Below are positions 1 through 12,797 of a DNA stretch of 64,000 nt, in pieces. The notes beneath the pieces were generated by a model. The model made no database searches and had not been told where the DNA came from. It was given only the letters and a program-made list of their open reading frames with translations. Origin of the DNA: Datura wrightii. Its lineage: Eukaryota; Streptophyta; Magnoliopsida; Solanales; Solanaceae. How positions within the stretch are numbered: position 1 is the stretch's first letter; the number at the start of each line of letters is the position of its first letter. Position numbers and translations under genes: made by a program. The stretch is taken from positions 60,914,001 to 60,978,000 of the forward strand of contig JASDFA010000018.1 in NCBI GenBank assembly GCA_035772735.1, in the 5' to 3' direction.

Positions 1-1190
1 CAAGGGAGATAGTTATCATTTGATTACCTGAAGGGTATGAAAAAGAGAGGGAATCACGGGATTCTTACCTCCACCCTTCAAATGTTGCACAGTTCCATAC
101 TTCAGTCCTATTTTGGTAAGAAAGTCTATTCCCGCCTCCTAATTTTGTTTTTAGTGTAGCAAAGAGCATAATAATTGATTCGATGTTGGCAGGAGTAAAT
201 GGGAAAGGAAGATTGGATTTGTTGACTCCGAAAAGTGTTAGGAAATGGTGGAGACCCCTAGTGTTTAAGTAAATTGTCTAGGCCTTCACGGTAATAAATC
301 TGAAGAATAGGTGAGACTACCAGAATACTCGAAGTGCGTGTAAGAGTCCATCAGTAATAAACCCTCATAAATAGTAAAGCTCAAGTCAAAAAAAGGATGA
401 ATCCGTTGTAGCATGCTAATGACGGCAGGACATGCCTGCAAGATATTGGTTATGGCCTTAGTTTGTGATATCAAAGGACAGGGAGGTCATATGAACAAAA
501 AAAGGTCCGGGTGCGAGTTAGAAAAAGTGTAGGTCGGTAGACCTGATCAGTAACATCCTTGACAGGATGGGATAGGAAGCACGAACCTCCAAGAGAACAA
601 GAGGAAAGGTGTAAATATCTAATTGGGGAAAACCAGAATAACCCCTAGGATGATAGAGCATAGGATTACTGCCAAATATTGAGAACTAAGCATCAGGCTA
701 ACAATTAAGAGATGGTACGGGTGTAGCCTAGAATGTTGCGATATCCTCCCTAGAAGAGAAGATAAGCGAGTGCCAACACAGAGACTTTAACTTAGAACAG
801 CCTGGAAACAAGGCCTAGTAGAGAGTCATTCGCCCTCAAGATAATAAGGGGTTAAGTCATAAGACCTAGAGGCTGCCTCATTGTCCTAAAGGTGGCCAAA
901 CTTTGTTACTAGATTCTACCTAAGGTATATAATGTATGTTACTCCCTTCACCCAGATTTTAACAAAAATGAATCAGGCTGTAAGAAAGGCCTACTGATGG
1001 GATGGGAGAAGGAAGACATTTTTGAGTCGTAGCGTAGAGCTTTAATGACCAACCAGGGAAGACTGGACAACAAAAAACAAGCAGGCCAATGCAGGAGATG
1101 GTCATGCCTAGAAAAGGAATGGAGAATAGTCAATATAATCATAATTAGACGGTTACCTCATACCAGGTGTAAATTAACCTCACTTGAGTC
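1..1190 (+). other. Degenerate internal region, probably chromovirus pol
   Basis: No open reading frame of note and no domain that I can name with confidence. It runs directly into a recognisable chromovirus integrase and chromodomain remnant on the plus strand, so it is probably the decayed RT to integrase part of the same element. That is inference from position only. Stops occur in all frames. Confidence 0.4.
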
Positions 1191-1993
1191 CAACTAGAAA
1201 GGCCAACAAGGTCAATTCATGATTTTCTAGGTGAGTTATATTTCAGCTAAAGGTCATGAAGGCACAATGTATAGCTATGTTTTAGAAAGCTTTCAGACTA
1301 ATTTGGGATGCATGTTAAGTTGAATACGACTCCTCGTCCCTAAACAAATAGCTAAGCAGAGCACTCGGTTCAATTGCCGAAGATCTATTGCGAGTGGAGA
1401 TGTAGGCCCTCTATATAATGACCTAAAGTAGGTAAATCAAAAGCAGTGAACCAGGGTACACTATAGCAGACAGATGGAAGAAGTTAAGCTTATCAAGAAA
1501 TGGGTACCGATGGCTCAGGATGGTCGGATGTCTAACCCTAACGTACATCATAGATAGTTAAGGATTAAAACAGCAACTGAGTATCCCTAAAAGCTTCGCC
1601 AATAAAGGGCACAATGAGAATTAGAGCAAAAGGCAAGGTTATGCTTAGGTTCATTGGCCATATTGTATCTTCCCGAGAGAAAGCAAAGTGGCATAGGGGT
1701 TGGAGTTGCCTTCCGGATTGAAATTTGTCCATTCATTCTTTTGCATGTCAATGTTGTGGAATACATATAAGAGACCCATCCCAAGTTGTGTCCCATTGAG
1801 GACGTTGAAGTTATTAAGGAACTAACCTGTAAAGAGATTCCAGTTGCCATACTAGATTAGCAAGTTCGAAGATTAAGAACTTAAAGATGTAGCCTCAGTT
1901 AAAGTACAGTGGAGAAACAAGGATAGGGATGAAATGGCCTGAGGAGCCGAAGACAACATGAGAACCAGATATCCTCATCTGTTTCAGGCATAG
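1191..1993 (+). pseudogene. Chromovirus (Tekay/Del-like) integrase C-terminus and chromodomain, degenerate
   Basis: Pieces of the integrase C-terminal region can be followed across frames. The stretch at about 1470-1700 resembles the family's segment that precedes the chromodomain. At 1895-1993 one frame reads SVKVQWRN, then an acidic stretch and RYPHLF before a TAG stop. This is the signature end of a plant chromovirus chromodomain, which in the family targets integration to heterochromatin. An in-frame TGA inside the chromodomain (about 1940) and several frame changes show it is dead. It is followed by a 3' untranslated stretch, a polypurine tract and an LTR in the order expected for the 3' end of a plus-strand element. 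Confidence 0.7.
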
Positions 1994-2236
1994 TATAAAC
2001 TATGCAGTTAAGCTAAAACTGTTGATTCTATTATTGTTTTATGACTTATATGGTGTTATTATTCAGTAGACTGCAATTTTGAGTGATGAAAGAGTTGTCA
2101 TGATGTCATGTGAGATATCTGCATTGGACTTTTCTGCATTTAAGGATTTTAAAATAGTCCACATTACAGGGGAGACTCTGCCGAAACTTTTCCAGAATAA
2201 TAGTCCAAAAAGTCATGCTCCTGTGAATTGAAGTAG

Positions 2237-2254
2237 ACATTTGAGGATGAATGT
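2237..2254 (+). other. Pre-polypurine-tract stem-loop with AGGA loop
   Basis: Arms ACATTTG (2237-2243) and TGAATGT (2248-2254) enclose the loop AGGA. Five pairs are Watson-Crick and the two loop-closing pairs are T-G and G-T wobbles. It lies five bases upstream of the polypurine tract. Equivalent stem-loops occur at 29802, 39476, 49640 and 61920. Confidence 0.55.
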
Positions 2255-2258
2255 TCCT

Positions 2259-2270
2259 AAGGAGGAGAGG
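2259..2270 (+). other. Polypurine tract of the plus-strand chromovirus
   Basis: AAGGAGGAGAGG sits one base before the LTR start TGTTACACC at 2272. In the family this primes plus-strand DNA synthesis. The placement fixes the LTR boundary and the orientation. Confidence 0.75.
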
Positions 2271-2271
2271 T

Positions 2272-4614
2272 TGTTACACCCCATAAATGCTAACAGTTAG
2301 TAAGCATACACATGGATTGGTGACGAGTAATAGGAACTTGACGCATGTGGTAAAAGCCTCGAAAGCAGGGTCAGACGAGACCAGTGCGCACAGGACCAGC
2401 GCGACCGCCAGCCAGCAATGCACAGGCCAACACGAGGTGCCAAGCCTACTGGCGCCTTGGGAAACGCGACGTGCCAGGCAGTGGGGTTCTATGATGGGTG
2501 CAACGTGGGGAGAAGTTGTCGCCTTGAGTGGCGTGAGGTGCCCCTTTCCCACCACCTCAATAACTATATAAAGCCCCTCTTTTCAATGATAGTTCATTTC
2601 CAACAACTATAGTCGGCCAGAGAGAGGAAAAGTCAAGGTTTTCAATCATTTTTCATCCAATTACGCTACCAAATGTCGTCCAATCTCAAATTAACTTCAA
2701 GTATTGAATTCTAACCCTTCAGGGAGCATTACTGTAGAGTTATTTTCTTGGAATACACCCGGCAAACTGAAACTCCGCCGCGCAAAAGTCATCAGAATTT
2801 CTCCAAACTAATTTCTATACGATCACAGGCTTCAAGTAAGCATTTCTCCCTTCTGAACCCTCAAGAAATTATAAGTTCCCGGCCGTATTCTACGTAGTTG
2901 AATTATAGTTGCTATTAATATCAAAAGTTATCCTTTTACACTGAATTTGGTGTTGAAATTCATCTCTTTCTCCTAGTATAATGGTTACCGCTGAAAGAGG
3001 TGGCGAATACAAGTTGAAACGCAGTGGTTATTTAAGAAACGACAATTGAGGTATGTAAGGCTTAAGCCTCAGCAAGTATACTCGTCGTACAATGTTATGA
3101 CTTATGTTCTACAATAGAAATGACAATTTCATATACTGTGGATAGCTGCTACCATTAGATTGTGATTAGATATGTTGTATTTAGCTGTTGTTGTTATATA
3201 GAGATCAGACACGCTATGATTAGCTGCTATTAGTAGATTACGATTATATAGGTTCTGGTTAGCTACTAGAGAGCGTATATAAAATATACTGTAGTGTCTC
3301 TCGTCGAGAAGGAACAAGTTAGGTGTGATATGCGCTAGAAGCGTCATAGAAACTATTATATTCTCTAGTCCATTGTATTAGTAGAATTGTATGTTTAATT
3401 GCTAGGTCCAGATCTTAGAAGCTCGTGAATAGTTATCGGGTAGTGAGCTAAATAGTATAGGCATGACTGGGCGATATAACTACTAGTTTGACACCTGGGA
3501 TGCCAGGAAAGCACGCCTCAGAGCCCTTGACATACCCGCATGCCTCAAGACCAGAAATATAGATAGAATAGTTATACTTTAGAATCAGTGACACTAGGAT
3601 TGTCTAGTGCACCGAGTGATAACTTGCCATTCTATCAGCCATAACCAGAGGTTGTCAGTCCTTCTTCATTTAGAAGTTATTATACAGGTCGCCCAGGAAG
3701 CTAATCCAGTCGTCTAGGTTCAATAGACCCGTGGGCACCATAAGGAAAGGGACCTTATCAACAGTTAGTGGCTGGGCCAGCGCCCCAGCCAATTCTTATA
3801 AGGTACTTAGGTACAGATTGCCATGGGTGACTAAGCCTATATAAACTTGCCTATAAGGTTAAGAATCATCCAGAAAAGTAATATAAGATCCGATTAGACC
3901 AAGATGATGTCCAAGGCACTAGTAGTACCGTGTTAGTATAGTACTTCCCACAGGCTAAGGATGTTAGTAAATTTCCTATGGAGGATTATTGTCCGATCGC
4001 TCAACAGCATGTTCGGCCAGTACCAGCCCTACAGTTATCCTAAGCATAGGAGCTAAGTAGTTAGTCATTCGCGACCCCGCAGTTGTTTATGAGTTATAAA
4101 TTATCCGAGCAACACATTAAGAGTTATGTTAGACCACTCCATATCTCTCCCTATTCAATCTAGACTATTAGAGATGATGATCACTATCAAGATCCTCTGA
4201 TTAGATATAGGTGCATGGCGTGCCTGCTAGTAGTTTTACAGATTATACTAGGGGGCGAGCAGCGGTGGCGTTAGGCCCAGAAGGCCATTTACGCCCTTTG
4301 AGTGGCTAGATTGAGATGTTAGTAAAACACCTTGGTTGGGGTTGCCCTCACTTAGGAGCCATCCATGACCACCCCAGGGTTACTAAATGTGTCGACGCCC
4401 ACCAGGGGCGAGATGACGTCGCTCTACGGAGCGGTATACCATTCGCGAGGGATGAAGATCAGGTCTCAGGTCCGCATACAATCCATTCCATGGGAGGGCT
4501 ATTATATGTCGTGGTTTTCTCTACACACCCCAGTCGAGCCTAGTGCCTGGGGTGCAGATATCAGGAGTCCACTAGACTCAGACATAGCTACAGTTTAGGG
4601 GCCAAACGAGCTCA
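2272..4614 (+). repeat. LTR X, 3' LTR of a chromovirus, 3'-truncated
   Basis: Begins TGTTACACCCC right after the polypurine tract. A GC-rich block (about 2370-2480) precedes a TATA box. The part from about 3285 to 4614 is the reverse complement of about 16560-17888, a second, inverted copy. In that copy the LTR ends ...GTGTGACA at 15614, so about 0.95 kb of the 3' end is missing here. The break at about 4614 abuts the RNase H end of the minus-strand element, so a deletion or rearrangement joined the two. ORFs within it have no recognisable product. Confidence 0.7.
2565..2573 (+). promoter_or_regulatory. TATA box in LTR X
   Basis: TATATAAAG about 290 bp into the LTR, just downstream of the GC-rich block. 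The position suits a U3 core promoter with transcription starting some 25-35 bp downstream. Transcript evidence cannot be seen. Confidence 0.6.
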
Positions 4615-6183
4615 ATTTCCTTTCATGGGTCGGGTAATTATTTTCATGAACTTTCAGCTATCTTGAGCATATGCTATTACTTTCCCATGCTGCACTAACA
4701 CACACCCAAGTCCAACTCGCGAAGCATCATAATACACCACAAAGCTGCCTGTACCCTCGGGTAGAGTCAACATTGGTGTTGAAGTGAGTCGGGTCTTTAA
4801 CTCTTGGAAGCTCTTCTCACAAGCCTCCGACCATTGGAACTTTACCTTTTTCTAAGTGAATCTAGTCAACGGGGCTGCAATGGATGAGAAACCTTCAACA
4901 GACCTCCAATAATAACACGCTAAGACCAAAAAGCTCCTGATGTCTGATGGGTTCACCGGTCTGGGCCAATTCTTCACCGCCTCGACTTTTTGAGAATCTA
5001 CTTTTATGCCCTCACCTGATACCACATGTCTTAGAAATGCCACCGAATCCAACCAAAACTCACATTTGCTAAACTTTGCATACAACTAACGATCCTTGAG
5101 GGTCTGAAGCACTATCCTCAAGTGAGCAGAATGCTCCTCTTCACTTTGAGAGTATATAAGGATGTCATCAATGGACACAATCAAGGACATACCCAAATAT
5201 GCCTTGAACACCCTGTTTGTTAGATCCATAAAGGTTGCAGGGGTATTGGTTAGTCCAAAAGACATAACAAAAAATTCGTAGTGACCATACTGAGTCCTAA
5301 AGGCGGTTTTCGAGATGTCACTCTCCCGATCCCTAAGCTGATGATACCCAGATCTGAGATCAATCTTTGAGAAACACTTGGAACCCTGAAGTTGGTCAAA
5401 AAAATTTGGGTGAAGGGTACTTCTTCTTGACGGTGACCTTTTTCAACTGCCTATAGTCAATGCACATCCGAAGAGAACCATCTTTCTTCCGAACAAACAG
5501 GACTGGTGCACCCCATGGAGACTTACTCAGCCTGATAAAGCCCTTATCTAGCAAATTCTTCAACTGATCCTTCAACTCTTTTAGCTCGGCTGGAGCCATT
5601 TTGTATGGCGGAATAGATATAGGCTACGTGTCGGGAAGATGATCTATATCAAAATCAATCTCCCTCTTGGGAGGGACACCTGGAAAATCATCAGGGAAGA
5701 CCTCTGCATACTCATGTACTACTGGAACTGACTGAATGGTTGGGCTCTCAGACTTCACGTCCTTAACCCTAACTAGATGGTACATGCAACCCTCGGAAAT
5801 CATCTTCCTGGCCTTAAGAGAAGAATGAATCGACCTACAGGCACAGCTGAACTATCCATCCACTCTAAAACTGACTCACCCAGAAATCTGAACTCTACTT
5901 ACCGGGTCCTACAATTAACCAATGCATAACATGCAAATAGCCAACCCATGCCGAGAATAACATCAAAATCAGTCATGGATAACTCTATCAAGTCTGCTGA
6001 GGTGACTTATGAAGAACTAATATCGAGAAATCTCTATACACTCGTCAAGCTATAATTGAGTCACCTATGGGAGTAGAAACTAAGAAGGGCTCTGATAAGA
6101 CATCGGGACTGGCTCTGAAGCTACTGGCTACGTATGGTTTCACGAAAGATAGGTTAGCCCCTGGATCTAGCAATGCATATACA
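4615..6183 (-). pseudogene. Chromovirus pol remnant: protease, RT, start of RNase H
   Basis: Read right to left. The protease remnant at about 6183-6060 has ALLDPG followed by ANLSFV, so the usual D-S-G reads D-P-G and the catalytic triad is altered. RT runs from about 5599 to 4620. It shows the GFIRLSKSPWGAPVLFVRKKDG block, then CIDYRQLKK, and after a frameshift near 5395 the FSKIDLRSGYHQLR block, a SIDDIL catalytic box (FIDDIL is usual) and the LRHVVSGEGI region. The RNase H start (YYDASRVGLGCVLVQ) ends near 4620, where the element is cut. RNase H C-terminus, integrase, chromodomain and 3' LTR are absent. The RT motifs and the distant primer-site type place it among Tekay/Del chromoviruses. 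Confidence 0.88.
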
Positions 6184-7407
6184 TCAACATGAAAGAATCT
6201 CAATATATCGGTGAATACATCCGATGAAGCCTCCTTCTCGTGACGAGTGGCTAGTAGATGCCCCCTGATGTGCTATGCGCGGGGGTGGGGCTGCTGAACT
6301 AGAAGCTGGGCCTCGGCCCCCAACCTGATCCTCTCTCATAGTGGGGCAATCTCTGAGCATATGCCCAGGCTTCCCACATAGAAAACAAGCTCCTGACCCT
6401 GCCAAGCACTGGCTTATGAGCCCTCGGCCGCACTGCGACAATCTGGAATGCTGGAGTCTGTGGGCCTACTTCTATGGCCCTTCGAGCCTTTCGCTCGCCC
6501 CCTCTGATCATCTCTTGGCCTAGAATGCACACTTAGTGCTGAAGATGCTGGGACTAATGATTTCTGGTGGGTCTGCTTTCGATGCCCACCACCGGACCTC
6601 TACTGAGTGAACCTGTGGTCCTCGGTCCTAGCCCTCTTAGCCTTCCTCTCCTTCGAATGTGCCACCTCCATCTGCTGAGCATACAACACAATGCGAGCGA
6701 AGTAAATGTCTTGATGGAGCATAGTTGTCCTGCAGTCCTTGTCCAAATATCCTGCTATACCATGCACAAATCTACTCACCCCGCCCGCTAGTCAGCCACT
6801 AATTCCAGGGCGTACTTAGATAGGCGGGTGAACTCAAGGGCGTACTCATGAACAGTCATCCTTCCTTGCCTCAAATTCACAAATTCAGCTTCTTTTAATT
6901 CCCTCATCTCTCGAGGGAAAAAATTGATCGAGGAGTGCAACTTGAAACTCCTCCTATGTGACCGGACTTTCTCCAGCAGCCCTGCTATTCCTCCACTGGT
7001 GGAACCAAATATTCGCAACCCCTATCAATTGGTAGGAGGCTAAATCTACGCACTTAACACTAGTCACCCCCATAACCTAGGTGATCTTGACTATCTCATC
7101 AATGAAATCATGCGGATCCTCATCTACCTTGGACCCTAGAAACTCCGGCGGGTTCATTCTCAAGAAGTGCCTGACTCTAGCCACCGCCACATTGTCATTT
7201 TATGGAATATGCGCTACAGATGATGATTGACCTGAGCGGTCATGGCCTACGCAAGCATCGTAATGACAGCTCGGAACTCAGCATGAGCGGCTGGCTCTGG
7301 TTCTTGAGGCTCCTAAACTGGTGGGGCTCGCTGATGCTCATGACCGTTTCCATCCTCGTGACCCTCTCCACCTCCATTCCTCCTTTCATTTATCTTCGAG
7401 GAGCCAT
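6184..7407 (-). pseudogene. Chromovirus Gag remnant with zinc knuckle
   Basis: Starts at an ATG at 7407-7405, about 190 bp from the primer site. Recognisable Gag pieces are FRAVITMLA, RHFLRMNPPEFLGSK and DEDPHDFIDEI. These are followed by the capsid-like segment at 7018-6788 (NFFPREMRELKEAEFVNLRQG, then MTVHEYALEFTRLSKYA). A CCHC zinc knuckle, CFLCGKPGHMLRDCP, lies at about 6387-6346. Multiple frameshifts and stops interrupt it. Gag would package element RNA into virus-like particles. The order gag, protease, RT on the minus strand agrees with the primer site at 7600. Confidence 0.85.
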
Positions 7408-7599
7408 GATTCTTCAATCACGAATAGAACGAACTAGAAGGATAGAAAGGCTTTTCGTCGCACGACATAGATGATGAAAGAAGGGAACATTTCCTAAAAC
7501 ATTTAGTAGGCTCTTCGTCATAAGTGTGGAGCGCTTCACACCCATGAAAAAGACTTTACCTAATGCGGCTTTCAGACTCCCTAGGACACATCAAACCTA
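7408..7599 (-). other. 5' leader of the minus-strand chromovirus
   Basis: Untranslated leader between the primer binding site and Gag. It contains a GTGTGAAGCGC-type stretch seen also in the leaders at 34209-34420 and 55881-56071, which supports common ancestry of these Tekay-like elements. No ORF is supported. Confidence 0.55.
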
Positions 7600-7613
7600 T
7601 GGCTCTGATACAA
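7600..7613 (-). other. Primer binding site, initiator Met tRNA type
   Basis: On the minus strand this reads GTATCAGAGCCA with flanking bases. It matches the plant LTR-element primer site that pairs with initiator methionine tRNA. It lies next to the LTR end and fixes the element orientation. A base is lost in the TTGGTATC part. Confidence 0.75.
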
Positions 7614-7617
7614 AATT

Positions 7618-10148
7618 TTTCACGACCTGAACAGAGGCCCGGATTGTAGACACGGGACAAGGGACCCCCAGGGACCCCAAGTCGACCCATCGCTCATGCA
7701 TACAACTCTTCTCATTCAAATAAGCAGAATGATAATCATATAAACATAGTGGAAACATAACCATACAAAAGCATCAAGGAATACAGGACGTATACAAAAG
7801 TTTAGTACTACATACTAGTCTGAAAGCCTCCCAACTAACCCAAACAATACTGAAACTCAAGATAACATAAAAGTCTGTCAAAAAGCCCTTGGAACATGAG
7901 GACTCACCAATGAGCTGATAAGTGAGCTGATATGGACTAAGGATGAGGACGAGCTTTAGATCTGGACCCTGTATCATGAAATGATACAACTTTAAAAGTA
8001 TGCGGTAAGTACGTAGAATGTACTGAGTATGCAAGGTAAGTAAAATCGAGAGGTAATGTAAATCCATTTAAGCAAGTTATACATATATCATAAGCTTTTA
8101 AGGATAAGAAGACGACCACATGCATTCATTATGAAATTATACTCAATATACGTGATCATGCATGGCTTTAGAACATCATGACTAAATCGAATGACTCAAG
8201 CTGAAACATGACATTTATATCAAAAGAGAAACCATGAGTGAAGCCTTACTTCTTGTACATGGGTGCATAACTAATCATAATGAATAGTGAATATGCAATC
8301 TAAATTATATGGACAGTGCGAGACTCGTCAATTAACCGACATACCACAATAGAGCTTACGAGGTCCCAACTATCACACTCAAGTGGGAAGAGCTATCCAT
8401 AACCTTGCCAGGGCGATGGATGTTACCAAGATATCGATATCAAGCTCAAGGACCAATGGTCCGAGGATAGATCACAAGGGAGGACCCAATAATTAATAAG
8501 TATCAACCTACGTTGGCGCGTAGTTTTGGGGCATAGGGTAGTCGACCCTTAACCCACTCAGTGCTAGACTCTTCTCCTAGAAACATAAAATGCTCTAAAT
8601 AATATATAACGAAGCTCAACATCGTATATTCACAAAGCTCAACATGAAATCATGCATGACTCAACATCGTATGAAATGAAGCTCAACATTGTCTATTGAC
8701 AAAGCTCATTAAAGAAATCATGCATAGGCTGGACATCATATGAAAATGACGCTCAACATTGTCCTTCGACAAAGCTCAATAATGCCATAAATCTCAATTA
8801 TAAATTCATGCATATGAGAAGCTTTATTTTGAAACATACCACAAGCTCTATCATAGGTGGGAGAATCTACTCCAAATAATGTGGTAAGCTACATGTAGAA
8901 ATATTTACTCGTCATACCACAAGCTACAATTTATAATAAGAATTGGGAAATTTCTCTTTAAACAAGGTGGTAAGCTTATGTTGGGAAAATCATCACTCTA
9001 ATCAAAACGTGGGCATTTATCAAAGATTTATCATACTAGGATCTACACATTCTTATTTTTCAAAACAAAATCATAATCATGGGTAACTTTAGAAACATGT
9101 TTTTCATCACCAACTTCATCATTATCACACATTTACCATAAATCACCTCTTTTATGAACTCTTCACCCATGGGCATTTTAGATTCAATTTTTAGAAAAAC
9201 AAATTTTATAAGAGAAACAAGTTAAAATCCCCCCAAACTTTGTAAATAATCAATATCAACTCAATCTAATCATACCTATGAGTTGAGATATAAGAATTAT
9301 GTAATTGATCAAAACCCCCTAATTGATTATTCATAATTTAACGCTAATTGATAGGAATTGGTCATGGTGTGGAAGGAAGACACCCATTAAAACCCTACAT
9401 ACCTAGAAATGGATTGACTCAAACTTCCTTGGATACCCACAAAGAAATTGATGGAAACTTTGGGAAGAAGACCTTGAATCTCCCAAAAATCTCTCTAAAG
9501 TTCCTGCATGAGAACGGGCATGCATGAAGGAGTTAACTCATCTTATCACACTCATAAAATATCCAAAACGATGTAGTTTAGGGTCGAAATGCGTGGAGAA
9601 GTCGAAAATACCCTTAATGAACCTGCCCTGAAATCTGGACGGATAGAACCCACGAGTGGTATAAACGGGTCGTGGAAACAACCTATTGCCCGCCCTGTCT
9701 CTTTGTTGAAAACACTGATGAAAGCACATTCTCGAAATCGTACCACGGACATATAGGACAGATCATCCTAAGCTTCAACAGATTGTTCCTTTGCTCGTTG
9801 TTTCCTTCTTCTTAAAATCTATACTACCATTCACGAGTCTCACCATGACTCGTCGTAAGCTTCAACGAGCCGTGGTTGATACCCATTATCTCCACTGTGA
9901 AAGTCCACAACCCTCCCACGACTACTAACAACGGACTGTCATTCGTCATAATGGGCCGTTGTAACACCCGTTGTTACTTCAGCCATCTACACCGACTCCT
10001 TATCACGACCACCACAATGGCTCATTGTTTCTTACAATTGGTCATCGAATCAACCATTGTTTCCCCATGACATGTGAGCTCCTGAACCCACAACCACAAA
10101 CGATGGCCCGTGGTTACTTACCATGGGTCATGGTACCGGTCGTTCTCT
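7618..10148 (-). repeat. Tekay-like LTR, tandem copy A
   Basis: About 2.53 kb LTR directly attached to the primer site. Its far end lacks the last ~87 bp of a full LTR and is fused straight to a second copy. It holds the conserved hairpin at 7970-7988, an AGTAC/GTACT inverted repeat at 8008-8024, and a ~68-bp subrepeat. Relative to copy B it lacks a ~34-bp stretch near 7830. ORFs in it are chance frames. Confidence 0.8.
8612..8795. repeat. ~68-bp tandem subrepeat in LTR copy A
   Basis: About 2.6 imperfect units beginning GAAGCTCAACAT and containing GACAAAGCTCA and AATCATGCAT. The same block is in copy B, so it predates the LTR duplication. Confidence 0.6.
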
Positions 10149-10150
10149 CA

Positions 10151-12762
10151 AACAGAGGCCCGAATCATAGACACGGGACAAGGGACCCAGAGGGACACCA
10201 AGTTGACCCGTGACTCATGCATACAACTCTTCTCATTCAAATAAGCGGAATGATAATCATATAAACATAACAGAAACATAACCATAACATAGCATCAAGG
10301 AATACAGGACATATACGAACGCTGAGTACTACATAATAATCTGAAAGCCTCTACTACATACGATGGGTTGATGGGACAACATCCCCAACTAACCCGAACA
10401 GTACAAAAACTTAAGATAACATAAAATTCTATCAAACAACCCTCAAAACATGAGGCCTCACCAATGAGATGATAACATAAGCTTATATGGACTAAGGATG
10501 AGGATGAGCCTGAGATCTGGACCCTGTATCATGAAACGATACAGCATAGAAAGTATGCAGTCAATACATGGAACATACCGAGTATGCAAGGTAAGTAAAA
10601 CAGTGAGGTAATGTAAATCCATTTAAGAAAGTTATACATATATCATAATCTTTTAAGGATAAGAAGAAGACCACATGCATTTATTATGAAATTATACTCA
10701 TATTGTACATGATCATGCATGGCTTTAGAACATCATGACATACTCGAATGACTCAAGCTGAAACATGACATTTATATCAAAAGAGAAACCATGAGTCAAG
10801 CCTTACTTCTTGTACATGCGTGCATAAATAATCATCATGAATAGTAAATATGCAATTTGAATGATATGGATAGTGGGAGACTCATCACTTAACCGATATA
10901 CCACGATATAGCTTACGTGGTCCCAACTATCACATTCAAGATGGAAGAGCTATCCATAACCTTGTCAGGGCGATGGACGCTACCAAGATATCGATATTAA
11001 GCTCAAAGACCAATCGTCCGAGGATAGCTCACAAGGGAGGACCCAATAATTTATAAGTATCAACTTATGTTGGTGCGTAGTCTTGGGGAATAGGGTAGTT
11101 GACCCTTAACCCGCTCAGTGCTAGACTCTTCTCCTTGAAACGTGCAATGCTCTCAATCGTATATAATGAAGCTCACCATCGTCTACTGACGAAGATCAAC
11201 ATGAAATAATGCATGACTCAACAATGTATGAAATGAAGCTCAACATTGTCTATTGACAAAGCTCATTAATGAAATCATGCATAGAATGGACATCATATGA
11301 AAATGAATCTAAAAATTGTCCTTCGACAGAGCTCAATAATGCCATACATCTCAATTATAAATTCATGCATATGAGAAGCTTTATTACGAAACATACCACA
11401 AGCTCAATCACAGGTTGGAGCATCTATTCCAAATCATGTGGTAAGATACATCTAAAAATATTTACTCGACATACCACAAGCTAGAATTTATATTAAGAAT
11501 TGGGAAATTTCTCTTTAAACGATGTGGTAAGCTTATGTTGGGAAAATCATCGCTTTAATCAACATGTGGGCATTGCTTAAAGCTTTATCATACTAGGATC
11601 TATACATTCTTATTTATGAAAACAACATCATAATCATGGGTAACTTTATAAACATGATTTTCATCACCAACTTCATCATTAACACACATTTACCATAAGT
11701 CACCTCTTTTATGAACTCTTCACCATGGGCGTTTTACATTCAATTTTTAGGACAACTAATTTTATAAGAGAAACAAGTTAGAATCTGCCCAAGCTTCGTA
11801 AATCATCAATATCAACTCAATCTAATCATACCTATGAGTTGAGATATAAGAATTATGTAATTGATCAAAACCCCCTAATTGATTATTCCTATTTTAACAC
11901 TAATTTATAGGAATTGGGCATGGTGTGGAAGGAAGACACCCATTAAAACCCTACATACCTAGAAATGCATTGACTCAAAGTACCTTCGATACCCAAAAAG
12001 AAATTGATGGAAACTTGGGGAAGAAGACCTTGAATCTCCCTAAAATCTCTCTAAAGTTCTTGCATGAGAATGGGCATGCACAAAGGAGTTAGCTCATCTT
12101 ATCACACTCAAAAAATATCCAAAACGACGTATTTTAGGGTCTAAATGCATGGAAATGTCGAAAAATACCCTTAATGAACCTGCCTTGAAATCTGGCCAGA
12201 TGGAAACCACGAGTGGTGTCAATGGGTCGTGAAAACAACCCATGGCCCACCCTGTCTCTTCGTTGAAAACAATGATGAAAGCACATTCTCAGAATGTGCC
12301 ACGAACATACAGGACGGATCGTCCTAAGCTTCAATGGACCGTTCATTTGATCATTGTTTCCCTTCTTCTGAAATTCTGCACTCTCATTCCACGAGTCTCA
12401 CTACGGCTCATTTTAAGCTTCAGTAGGTCGTGGTACACACTCTTTATCTCCACTGTGACAGTCCATAGCCCTCCCACGACTGCTAATAATGGGCCGTTGT
12501 AACACCCATTGTTACTTCAGCCATTTGGGTTGATTCCTTACAAAGACCACCACAACGACTCGTTCTTTCTTACAAAGGGTCATCGGATCAACCATTGTTC
12601 CCCCCTGACATGTGAGCTCCTGAACCCACGACCACAAACGACGACCCATGGTTACTTACCATGCGTCGTGGTACTTGTTATTCTGCAACCTTTTTCCCAA
12701 CTTTTAGCAGTTTTCCATTTTAGCTTCCCGGGTCTACTCCTAAGAACTTCCGGGATATTATA
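10151..12762 (-). repeat. Tekay-like LTR, tandem copy B
   Basis: Second copy of the same LTR, same orientation, period about 2.52 kb. It lacks about 12 bp at the end nearest copy A (the TGTCACGACCTG part). It extends to the natural LTR end at 12762, where the minus strand reads TATAATATCCCGGAAG, matching the TGTAACACCCTGAAAG start of related LTRs. The conserved hairpin is at 10525-10543. No internal element sequence separates the two copies. Confidence 0.8.
11168..11345. repeat. ~68-bp tandem subrepeat in LTR copy B
   Basis: Counterpart of the block at 8612-8795, with the same GAAGCTCA...GACAAAGCTCA units. Confidence 0.55.
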
Positions 12763-12775
12763 TATCTAATCCTAT

Positions 12776-12797
12776 TACCCGTCAACGTTGCCAAAAT
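12776..12797 (-). other. Degenerate tRNA-Asp-like primer site of LTR Z1
   Basis: The minus strand reads ATTTTGGCAACGTTGACGGG. This resembles the TTTTTGGCGCCGTTGCCGGGG primer site of Athila/Tat elements. It touches the LTR start TGATGACG at 12798. Confidence 0.5.

Noticed and set aside
2287..2612. Overlapping ORFs on both strands in LTR X
   Set aside because: GC-rich U3 sequence just upstream of a TATA box yields chance frames; no similarity to known proteins.
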